Shown one piece after another: positions 34,777 to 42,377 of a stretch of 64,000 nt of DNA. Source of the DNA: CBDCOD01 sp965219665. Lineage in GTDB: Bacteria; Pseudomonadota; Gammaproteobacteria; CAKMZV01. The notes below the pieces were generated by a model. It was not told where the DNA came from, ran no database searches, and saw nothing but the letters and a program-made list of their open reading frames with translations. Each line of letters begins with the position of its first letter. Within the stretch, counting starts at the first letter, position 1. A program made the position numbers and the translations under genes. The stretch lies in assembly GCA_965219665.1 (NCBI GenBank), contig CBDCOD010000024.1, positions 215,359 through 279,358 on the forward strand. Direction: 5' to 3'.

Positions 34777-36030
34777 CTATTTTTTATATACTGGGTGCCT
34801 GGCGCATAGTTCGCTCACTTTGGATCTGGTAGCATTACGTACAGACTCATCGCCATTAGACTCAATGACGTTGCACATCCACTGAACTATTTCTTTAGAT
34901 TCTTCCAGCGTAATACCTCGAGTAGTGATAGCCGGTGTACCAATACGAATGCCACTGGTGATAAACGGAGACTGTGGATCATTCGGTACGGCATTCTTAT
35001 TGACAGTAATGTGTGCATCTTCTAGCCAGCGATCTATATCTTTGCCTGTTAATCCTTGCTTGATAAAACTCACTAAGAACATATGGTTATCTGTTCCACC
35101 TGAAATGACATCATAGCCATTTTCTACGAAGGTGGCGGCCATTGCTTGCGCATTGTCAATAACACGTTGCTGGTATGTCTTAAAATCTGGCTCCATAGCC
35201 TCCTTAAAGCAAACAGCTTTAGCCGCGATAGCATGCATCAAGGGACCACCTTGGGTTCCAGGGAATATGCGGGAGTTGATGCTTTTTTCTAAGTCATCAT
35301 TATGCTTGCCCATAATCAGACCGCCACGCGGACCGCGCAAGGTTTTATGTGTGGTGGTAGTGGTGATATCCGCAATATTGACAGGTGAAGGATAGAGTCC
35401 AGTTGCAACTAAACCTGCTACGTGTGCCATATCTACTAATAGGATAGCACCAACACTATCAGCAATTTCACGATATTTATGCCAGTCAATTGCACGAGAG
35501 TAGGAGGAGAAACCGCCAACAATCATTTTAGGGCGATGTTCCTGTGCTAGTTGATTAATTTCGTCATAGTTGAGTAGCCCATCTTCTGTAATGCCGTACT
35601 GCACTGCTTTGTAGAGTCGTCCTGAGAAACTGACTGAAGCCCCATGGGTTAGATGCCCACCATGCGCCAAACTCATGCCAAGCACAACGTCACCAGGCTT
35701 AAGAACTGCTTGATATACTGCAGCATTTGCTGACGATCCGGAGTGCGCTTGCACATTGACAAAGTCTGCATTAAAAAGTTCTTTAGCGCGGTCGATGGCT
35801 AGTTGCTCTACAGTGTCAACGTGTTTACAGCCACCGTAATAGCGTTTTCCAGGGTATCCCTCTGCATATTTATTTGTTAGTGCAGAGCCTTGAGCTTCCA
35901 TTACCTGAGGACTGGTGTAGTTCTCAGAGGCAATTAACTCAATATGCTCCTCTTGGCGTAGCGCTTCGGCTTCAATAGCAGCAGCAATTTCTACATCAAT
36001 ATCGGACAATGGAATACGGTAATCAAACAT
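34777..36030 (-). CDS. glyA: Serine hydroxymethyltransferase
   Basis: Interconverts serine and glycine with tetrahydrofolate, the main source of one-carbon units. PLP enzyme, 417 residues as in E. coli: EEHIELIASENYTSP, NKYAEGYPGKRYYGGC, DMAHVAGLVATG and the PLP-Lys motif TTTTHKTLRGPRGG. A clear GAGGAT ribosome binding site precedes ATG 36030. It heads the minus-strand glyA-nrdR-ribD-EamA unit; it is also the last intact housekeeping gene before the accessory region to the right. Confidence 0.98.
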   Translation of the reverse strand: MFDYRIPLSDIDVEIAAAIEAEALRQEEHIELIASENYTSPQVMEAQGSALTNKYAEGYPGKRYYGGCKHVDTVEQLAIDRAKELFNADFVNVQAHSGSSANAAVYQAVLKPGDVVLGMSLAHGGHLTHGASVSFSGRLYKAVQYGITEDGLLNYDEINQLAQEHRPKMIVGGFSSYSRAIDWHKYREIADSVGAILLVDMAHVAGLVATGLYPSPVNIADITTTTTHKTLRGPRGGLIMGKHNDDLEKSINSRIFPGTQGGPLMHAIAAKAVCFKEAMEPDFKTYQQRVIDNAQAMAATFVENGYDVISGGTDNHMFLVSFIKQGLTGKDIDRWLEDAHITVNKNAVPNDPQSPFITSGIRIGTPAITTRGITLEESKEIVQWMCNVIESNGDESVRNATRSKVSELCARHPVYKK

Positions 36031-36392
36031 AATACATCCTCATAATTATAAATAGGCACATTAAATAGGTTATTCTACTATAGCTTAGTCTATTGTCGTG
36101 TGATAAGTTGTTTTGCTAACGCTCCCTGCAACTTTATATTTACTGCTCTGCCTGTTCAAACAGAACAGCAGTCCAAAACGAAGGAGTGCTTGTATCTTGA
36201 AAGCCGGCACCAAGCAGGCGAGCGTTACCATTGCTGTCCGTAGTATGGTACAAATCTTAAAAAACAAATATTTTTAAGTACTTGAAATAACAAATCTTTT
36301 TAAAATCAAATGGCTTTTGGGTGGAGATTTGGTGGAAATTTTCGTGCAACCGTGCATTTGCACCACCTGTGTTTCACATATATGTGTAGTAT
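36031..36392. other. Spacer between glyA and accessory region
   Basis: This 362-base stretch holds the glyA promoter region on the minus strand and, at 36140-36252 (minus strand), a short frame reading DSNGNARLLGAGFQDTSTP, then SFWTAVLFEQAEQ and a stop. It looks like the end of a decayed secreted or tail-type protein; no start is present. The plus strand from 36250 is A/T-rich with nothing recognisable. This marks the left border of the accessory block. Confidence 0.4.
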
Positions 36393-36770
36393 ATGAAAAT
36401 TATAACAGGTATCACAACAATAGTGCTTTTTGTACTTCTTTCTTTTAATGGCGCGGCAAAATAGCCCCTGTGGGTTAATTCCGAAGACATTATAGACTTC
36501 TCATTATTTGCAGTTGATGCCAAAGGTCATAAAAATGAAATAGTCAACACCAGTGCTGCTGGTGTAGTACAGATCATTGTTTACAATGATCTGAAAGGAA
36601 CGCCTGCTCAAAACAAAAAGGCGTACCAAAAACGAGAGAAGTCTATAAAAAAATACTATCCTAATGCGATAGTTGTCTTTGGCGGCTTTACAGAAAGAAG
36701 TCCTTATGCACTTCTATTAGGTAAAAAATATGCAAATCCACAGCATCCATGGGACAGTTCTTCAGATTAA
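36393..36770 (+). pseudogene. Secreted protein gene interrupted by an in-frame TAG after its signal peptide
   Basis: ATG 36393 starts a signal peptide (MKIITGITTIVLFVLLSFNG) that is closed by TAG at 36462-36464. The same frame then stays open for another 101 codons to TAA 36768-36770, reading PLWVNSEDIIDFSLF, AGVVQIIVYNDLKGTP and YYPNAIVVFGGF. Uninterrupted, this would be a 125-residue exported protein. Because the frame is otherwise intact, the TAG is either a recent nonsense mutation, a sequencing error, or is read through. I recognise no family. Confidence 0.6.
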
Positions 36771-36978
36771 ATCAACAAAAAGTACCGTAAGGGTTACGGT
36801 TGCACAATCTACCAAACCACACAAAGGTAAGGGAGTAAAACAAACAGAAAAACAAAAATCTAAAGCCCTTATGCAGAAGATGTTGGTGCTCTTAATTCCT
36901 AAGTACAGCACCAAAAAAATGCAAGAAGAAAGTGGACCTCTTGTTGTTAATAAACCGTTTCTATTTAAGGTGCGTTAG
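36730..36978 (+). CDS. Hypothetical Lys-rich 82-residue frame
   Basis: Starts at ATG 36730, 41 bases inside the end of the preceding gene but in another frame, with TTAGG nine bases upstream. The product is very basic (STKPHKGKGVKQTEKQKSK) and ends PLVVNKPFLFKVR. No family was recognised. It may be a small genuine gene or part of a decayed accessory gene, and the overlap with a broken gene makes it doubtful. Confidence 0.25.
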   Translation: MQIHSIHGTVLQIKSTKSTVRVTVAQSTKPHKGKGVKQTEKQKSKALMQKMLVLLIPKYSTKKMQEESGPLVVNKPFLFKVR

Positions 36979-37006
36979 CATACCTCTTCTCAAACAACGA
37001 AATGCA

Positions 37007-37153
37007 ATGAAAAAAGACACTTTCTATTTTCCACACGATTACAACGCTGCCTCTGATGAAAAGATAGAGAAACTGCTTTTCGAACTTGGTAATGAAGGCT
37101 ATGGTATTTATTGGAGAATTATTGAAATGCTCTATCAAAATAACCGGAGTTAG
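37007..37153 (+). pseudogene. Left fragment of a phage replication-type gene (Lin1244/DUF4373 N-terminal domain)
   Basis: Encodes 48 residues beginning MKKDTFYFPHDYNAASDEKI, then LGNEGYGIYWRIIEMLYQNN, then a stop. This is the N-terminal domain seen on phage and plasmid replication-type proteins (Lin1244/Lin1753-like). The frame is cut at the left edge of the giant-gene array: three bases after the stop the sequence changes to the array's C-terminal coding unit. A second, about 85-90% identical copy of this piece lies at the right edge of the array (54974-55080), and later parts of such a gene lie at 55190 and 56850. Confidence 0.75.
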
Positions 37154-37155
37154 TT

Positions 37156-37347
37156 GTGACAGTTACCGCTGCGGTAGCACAAGCTGCCAGCAGTGGTGGC
37201 GGTGGTGGCGGTGGCGACAGCAGCGGCGGCGGTGGCGGGGGTGGCTGTAGCTTACAGTCTGAATCAGGCGCAATAGACTGGACGCTATGGTTGCTTGCTC
37301 TATTGAGTTTAGCTGCACTGCGTGGCTATCGCCGCAGGGTATCTTAG
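37156..37347 (+). pseudogene. Orphan C-terminal sorting-type tail of an array protein (copy 0)
   Basis: A 63-residue frame (GTG start, probably not a gene) made of AAVAQAASSGGGGGGG, DSSGGGGGGGCSLQSESG and AIDWTLWLLALLSLAALRGY plus RRRVS. From CSLQ on it is identical to the tails of the three intact copies and is followed by the same intergenic leader. Its Gly/Ser tract is longer, with an extra DSS. It is the 3' remnant of a further copy whose first ~4.4 kb are gone, so the array once had at least five members. Confidence 0.85.
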
Positions 37348-37557
37348 ATGAAAGGGCAGAAATGCCGTTTTATGTGACACAATTGCCATTCATGCTCAAA
37401 AGCAGCCTGAATGGATGCAATGTTTGCTGCGACACGTTTTCCTAACTGTTCGCAGCGAATAGTATCGTATGGTTGTGTTACAATCCCCTTAATATATATA
37501 TTTATAGAACAACGAATCCATTCATTTCATTCATATCAATAATCACACAGAACTATT
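37348..37557 (+). promoter_or_regulatory. Leader of array copy 1
   Basis: Copy-specific version of the shared ~207-base leader. It starts with GGCAGAAATGCC followed by GTTTTAT, a small tetraloop hairpin that may be a weak terminator for the unit before. An extended -10 (TGTTACAAT, 37476-37484) lies about 74 bases before the ATG, without an evident -35. Then come TA repeats (TTAATATATATATTTATAG) and an ATTC-type repeat (CCATTCATTTCATTCATATC). The ribosome site is weak: CAGAACTATT before the ATG. Confidence 0.55.
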
Positions 37558-40500
37558 ATGCATACGAACAATACACATAGCAATACACATAGCAGTACAT
37601 TTAACAATACACTGTATTCCATCCAAAAACGGGTAGTTTTCTTGCTCTGCATAGTATCGGCATTGGTGTCGGCATCGCTGTGGTCAATGACAGCAAGTGC
37701 AGCTGCGCCAGTTGCTTTAAGCCATATTTTGTCTGTACAAACCTACGCAGGGGGTGGGAATGGCGATGACAGCACCTCCGATGGCGCCAGCACCAAAACC
37801 GCGCGGTTTAGTGGAGTTAGTGGGCTTAGAGTAGCACCGGATGGGCGCCTCTTTGTCGCGGACAGTGAGCGCTTACGCGTGGTGAGCGCGGATGGCAGCA
37901 CGGTATCCACCTACGCTGGTGGCGGCAGCGTGGATGTAGATAGCGCCAGCACCGCCAATATTCGTTTTCGCAGTCTCCAAGACGTAGCCATTCACCCCGA
38001 TGGACGCGTGTTTGTTTTAGATGGAGGCTTCTCCTCTGGGAATCGCGTATATGTTATTAACCCAACTGGCAGCACCGCCTCTGTTTATGCGGGCGGGGGA
38101 CCAATTGGTGGCTTTGCTGGCAGTTTTGCAGATGGTGCCAGTACTACCACTGCGCGCTTTGACCGACCTTTGGGGATGGCGCTTCGCTCTGATGGACGGC
38201 TTTTCATTGCCGATACAGCCAACCATCGCATTCGCGTCATCAGCGCGGATGGCGCCACCGTTTCTACCTATGCAGGCAATGGCAATCCAGGATTGCTTGA
38301 TGGCGATGCGGATGCGGCTGAGTTTAATGGCCCTGTCAGCCTGGCATTTGCTACCGATGGGCGCCTCTTTGTCGGCGATGGCAACAACCGCCGCATTCGG
38401 GTGATTAGTGCCGATGGCAATACGGTTTCCACCTACGCCGGTCGCGGTGCCACTGGCGAAACAGCATTAGGTTCACCATTCCCGCCCGCTGATAGCATTG
38501 ATTTTTTTGATGTTGCCTATATTGCTATTACCAACGATGGGCGCATTCTGGTCAGCGATGATGGCTCTTCTAATATTCGGGTTATCAGCGCGGATGGCAG
38601 CCGTGTTTCTGTGTATGCAGGCGTTAATGTTGCCGCCTCTGACGATATAAGACCAAGCTTTCCCTCTAGCCCCTTAAATGAAGGTCTTCCTGCTGCAGAG
38701 GCGGGTTTTAGAAACCCTAGGGGCATCGCTATTGACGCGACTGGGCGGGTATTTGTCGCCAATCGCGATTTTAACTTAGTGAGCGTTATTGCCCCCAGTT
38801 TGGCAGTGGCAGATATCCCCCCTGCGCAATTAAGCGCTGCACAGCAAGTACGCGGAGCAAGCGTCTTCAGCGCTGGCGTGGTGCAATCCCTATTTAGCGA
38901 TGCGGATGGGAGCACCTTAAGCTACAGCTTGGTCGAAACCAGTTCGGCGACGGCTGTATCCTTTGCCATTGATAGCGTCAGTGGCGCTATCACCTACCTT
39001 CAGCCCACAGAGGCGCTGGCTAATACGCAAACACTGGTGATTGCCGTCAGTGATGAGCAAGGCACAGCTACTTCCCGTCTGACGGTTATTTCTGAACCTT
39101 TGAGCAACTATCCGCCCCAGTTTGGTTTATCCACCAGTGCCCTCACGCGCGCAGAAGGGTTTGCAGACCCCATAACCATTACCATCAATGACCCAGATGA
39201 TGGGGATACGGACAGTATAGAGCAGGCGATTACATACAGCCTACGCATAGACCCTAATGACTTATTGGCGCCTTTTGCAACATTTGCGATTGACCCACAA
39301 TCAGGCACAATCACCATTACCAGCATCAGCGGCGTAGGCGCGTTTGGCAATATAACCGTTCGGGTTATTGCTGATGATGGCAGTAACAGCCATAGTGAGT
39401 CCGAACAAAGCTTTACCCTCACTGTAACCCAAGTGAATAACACCCCGCCTGTGGTAGCTCCAAGCCTGCGCACTGTGCGCACCTATGCAGGCAGCGGCGG
39501 TAACGATTTTGCAGATGGTAGCGCCCTGACAGCACAATTCAACACTCCAAACGGTATTGCTCGGGCAGCCGATGGACGCATCTTTGTTGCAGATACTTTC
39601 AACCATCGTATTCGCGTCATTAGTGCTGATGGTGCGACTGTTTCCACTTATGCAGGTGATGGCGTTGCGGCCTTTGCAGATGGCAGCACCAGCACAGCAC
39701 GCTTTTCCCAACCTCAAGGCATTGCCGTGGCAGCCGATGGCCGCCTCTTTGTTGCAGATGAGTTCAATAACCGTATTCGCGTCATTAGTGCCGATGGTGC
39801 AACTGTTTCCACTTATGCAGGTGATGGCGAAGCGGCCTTTGTAGATGGCAGCACCACCACGGCACGCTTTAGTTTTCCACGCGGTATTGCCGTGGCAGCC
39901 GATGGGCGCGTCTTTGTTGCAGATACTTTCAATAACCGTATTCGCGTCATTAGTGCCGATGGTGCTACCGTCTCTACTTATGCAGGCATTGGTGGCTTTG
40001 GCTTCGCCAATGGCAGCACCAGCACGGCACAATTTAGTTTACCATTCGGCGTTGCCGTGGCAGCCGATGGGCGCGTCTTTGTTGCAGATGCTGGCAATCA
40101 GCGCATTCGCGTCATTAGTGCCGATGGTGCGACTGTTTCCACTTATGCAGGTGATGGCGTTGAGAACTTTGCAGATGGCAGCACCACCACCGCTCGCTTT
40201 GAAGAGCCAACCGATCTTGTAGTTGCCTCCGATGGTCGCGTCTTTGTTGCTGACACAAATAACAATCGGATTCGCGTGATTAGTGCCGATGGTGCCTCTG
40301 TCTCTACCTATGCAGGTAGTGGTGCAGCTGCCCAAACCAATGAGCCTCAAAAATCACAAACCGCTCTTGATATAGATTTAAGAGAACCGCGAAGAATGAT
40401 TCTTGCGCCGGATGGACGCCTCTTTTTCACTGACTCAGGTAACCATCGTATTCGCGTGATTGAAGTCATTTCCTCAACTTCTGAAAACTTTGGCTCTGTT

Positions 40501-42168
40501 ACCTTAGGTGCTGAATTTCAAGGGGCTGGAACGCGCGTTATTGGCGCACAAAACCTATTTTTTGATGCAGAAGCTAATGACTTAACCTTTAGCATTCTCT
40601 CTGGTAATGAGGACGGCTTATTTGCCATCGATGCAGCCAGTGGCAGGGTTACGCTGGCAGGCAGTTTAACCGATAGACAAACAGGGATCAACACGCTGGT
40701 TATCCAGGCACAAGATCTTGCTGGCAGCGCCACCGTAACCCTTACCATCGTAGTGGAAGAGGTGAACGATCCTCCCACGTTCGCCCTGTCTACCAGCACA
40801 TTGGAATTAGATGAAGATTTCGGCACTAATACCGATATTGTGGTAGTGAATCCCGATGATGGGGACGCTGCGATTGAGCAAATACTGACTTATAGCGTGA
40901 GCACCAACAATGTTGGCTTTACCACACTGACTATCAATGCACAATCAGGGACACTTACCTTGACCAGTATAGCGGATGCTTTTGGTGAGGCAACTCTTAC
41001 CATAACGGTGACTGATTCTTCTGCTACCAACAATGAGGCAACCCAAGTCCTTAGATTACGAGTACTCTCTGTGAATGACCCGCCTGCCTTTTCCCTCTCT
41101 ACGACCACACTGAGGCTCACTGAGGACTTTGCTCAAGCAATAACTGTATCGGTGGTGAACCCAAATGATGTTGATGGTGATGGTGATGGCATGGAGCAAA
41201 CTTTAACCTATAGCATATCACCAGTTAGTTTAGAGGTGGTTGGTATAAGCTTTGATGCCAATTCAGGTCAAGTAATTCTCAATAGCGTTGCCGATGCCAA
41301 TAGCATTAACCCGATTCTGTTTGAAATAACTGCGAATGATGGTGGCGCGGTCAATAATCTATTCTCGCAGTCATTTACCCTTGAGATTGAGCCTGTGAAT
41401 GACCCAGGGAGGAATGACCCGCCTAATGTTGTGCTGTCAACTGCTGTGCTCACGCTGGATGAAGATTTTGGCAGTGCTTCTATAACTGTGGTGAGAAGCG
41501 ATGACGGGGATGACACCAATCAACCTTTGACTTATAGTATAAGCACCACTAATATCGGTTTTGCAATGATTTCTATTGATAGCAACTCAGGCGCTATAAC
41601 CCTGAGTAGTGTCGATAACCAATTTGGGCAAGCCACTTTGTTTGTGACGGTGGATGACTCTGCTCCTGAGGATAATCTTTCAATCATACAGGTTGTTGTT
41701 AGGGCACGTGCTGTGAACGATGTGCCAACTTTTACCTTATCACGAACGGCGTTGACGCTGGATGAGGATTTTGGAACCAATACGGATATTAGCGTGGTGA
41801 GTCCAAATGATGGCGACAATGGCGATCAAGTGATTACTTATAGTATTAATCCTACTAATACCGAATTTGCTACTTTAGCAATTGATGCGCAAACAGGGGA
41901 GGTTACTATAACCAGTGTCGCTAATGGATTTGGGAGTGCAGTCATTACAGTGATAGCAGAAGATGATGGTGGCGGCGATACCAACCAGTCAACCCAAACC
42001 TTTATGCTGACTGTGGTTGATAGTGTGTCAGAAGCTGCCAGCAGTGGTGGCGGAGGTGGTGGAGGCTGTAGCTTACAGTCTGAATCAGGCGCAATAGACT
42101 GGACGCTATGGTTGCTTGCTCTATTGAGTTTAGCTGCACTGCGTGGCTATCGCCGCAGGGTATCTTAG
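37558..42168 (+). CDS. Giant secreted NHL-propeller/cadherin-repeat protein, array copy 1
   Basis: 1536 residues. A polar N-terminus made of 12-base coding repeats (THSNTHSS) precedes a signal peptide ending around MTASAAAPVA (about 45-55). Then: first NHL-type propeller (about 61-411), two cadherin-like domains (about 420-634), second propeller of six blades (about 640-970; each TYAGxG...DGS...ARF...DGRxFVAD..N.RIRVISADG), five cadherin-like domains (about 975-1488; e.g. TLDEDFGTNTDISVVSPNDG), and a C-terminal Gly tract, CSLQ, TM helix and RRR. The tail resembles protease-sorting signals of the GlyGly/JDVT/Myxo-CTERM kind, so the protein is probably processed and displayed on the cell surface. 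Blade loop residues differ from the other copies; the framework does not. Ligand unknown; adhesion or recognition is inferred. Confidence 0.9.
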   Translation: MHTNNTHSNTHSSTFNNTLYSIQKRVVFLLCIVSALVSASLWSMTASAAAPVALSHILSVQTYAGGGNGDDSTSDGASTKTARFSGVSGLRVAPDGRLFVADSERLRVVSADGSTVSTYAGGGSVDVDSASTANIRFRSLQDVAIHPDGRVFVLDGGFSSGNRVYVINPTGSTASVYAGGGPIGGFAGSFADGASTTTARFDRPLGMALRSDGRLFIADTANHRIRVISADGATVSTYAGNGNPGLLDGDADAAEFNGPVSLAFATDGRLFVGDGNNRRIRVISADGNTVSTYAGRGATGETALGSPFPPADSIDFFDVAYIAITNDGRILVSDDGSSNIRVISADGSRVSVYAGVNVAASDDIRPSFPSSPLNEGLPAAEAGFRNPRGIAIDATGRVFVANRDFNLVSVIAPSLAVADIPPAQLSAAQQVRGASVFSAGVVQSLFSDADGSTLSYSLVETSSATAVSFAIDSVSGAITYLQPTEALANTQTLVIAVSDEQGTATSRLTVISEPLSNYPPQFGLSTSALTRAEGFADPITITINDPDDGDTDSIEQAITYSLRIDPNDLLAPFATFAIDPQSGTITITSISGVGAFGNITVRVIADDGSNSHSESEQSFTLTVTQVNNTPPVVAPSLRTVRTYAGSGGNDFADGSALTAQFNTPNGIARAADGRIFVADTFNHRIRVISADGATVSTYAGDGVAAFADGSTSTARFSQPQGIAVAADGRLFVADEFNNRIRVISADGATVSTYAGDGEAAFVDGSTTTARFSFPRGIAVAADGRVFVADTFNNRIRVISADGATVSTYAGIGGFGFANGSTSTAQFSLPFGVAVAADGRVFVADAGNQRIRVISADGATVSTYAGDGVENFADGSTTTARFEEPTDLVVASDGRVFVADTNNNRIRVISADGASVSTYAGSGAAAQTNEPQKSQTALDIDLREPRRMILAPDGRLFFTDSGNHRIRVIEVISSTSENFGSVTLGAEFQGAGTRVIGAQNLFFDAEANDLTFSILSGNEDGLFAIDAASGRVTLAGSLTDRQTGINTLVIQAQDLAGSATVTLTIVVEEVNDPPTFALSTSTLELDEDFGTNTDIVVVNPDDGDAAIEQILTYSVSTNNVGFTTLTINAQSGTLTLTSIADAFGEATLTITVTDSSATNNEATQVLRLRVLSVNDPPAFSLSTTTLRLTEDFAQAITVSVVNPNDVDGDGDGMEQTLTYSISPVSLEVVGISFDANSGQVILNSVADANSINPILFEITANDGGAVNNLFSQSFTLEIEPVNDPGRNDPPNVVLSTAVLTLDEDFGSASITVVRSDDGDDTNQPLTYSISTTNIGFAMISIDSNSGAITLSSVDNQFGQATLFVTVDDSAPEDNLSIIQVVVRARAVNDVPTFTLSRTALTLDEDFGTNTDISVVSPNDGDNGDQVITYSINPTNTEFATLAIDAQTGEVTITSVANGFGSAVITVIAEDDGGGDTNQSTQTFMLTVVDSVSEAASSGGGGGGGCSLQSESGAIDWTLWLLALLSLAALRGYRRRVS

Positions 42169-42377
42169 ATGAAAAAGGCAGAAATGCCGTTTTATGTGAC
42201 ACAATTGCCATTCATGCTCAAAAGCGCCTGAATGGATGGCTGCAATGTTTGCTGCGACACGTTTTCCTAACTGTTCGCAGCCAATAGTATCGTATGGTTG
42301 TGTTACAATTCTCTTAATATATATATTTATAGAACAACGAATCCATTCATTCATATCAATAATCACACAGAACTATT
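42169..42377 (+). promoter_or_regulatory. Leader of array copy 2
   Basis: Nearly the same as the copy 1 leader. Extended -10 TGTTACAAT at 42301-42309; the ATTC repeat is one unit shorter (CCATTCATTCATATC), and the ribosome site is again CAGAACTATT. Whether each gene is separately transcribed is not proven, but a complete promoter-like element stands before every copy. Confidence 0.55.

Noticed and set aside
39301..40032. Long minus-strand frames antisense to the NHL blades (also 44097-45146 and 48902-49948)
   Set aside because: They repeat with the blade period and mirror the plus-strand codons (ISGNSRTIGTNDAN pattern). No start signals, and they exist only because the repeat has no stops in that frame.
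39475..40465. Diversity-generating retroelement as the cause of blade variation
   Set aside because: No reverse transcriptase or template repeat in the window, and the changes are not limited to adenine positions. It cannot be excluded outside the window.
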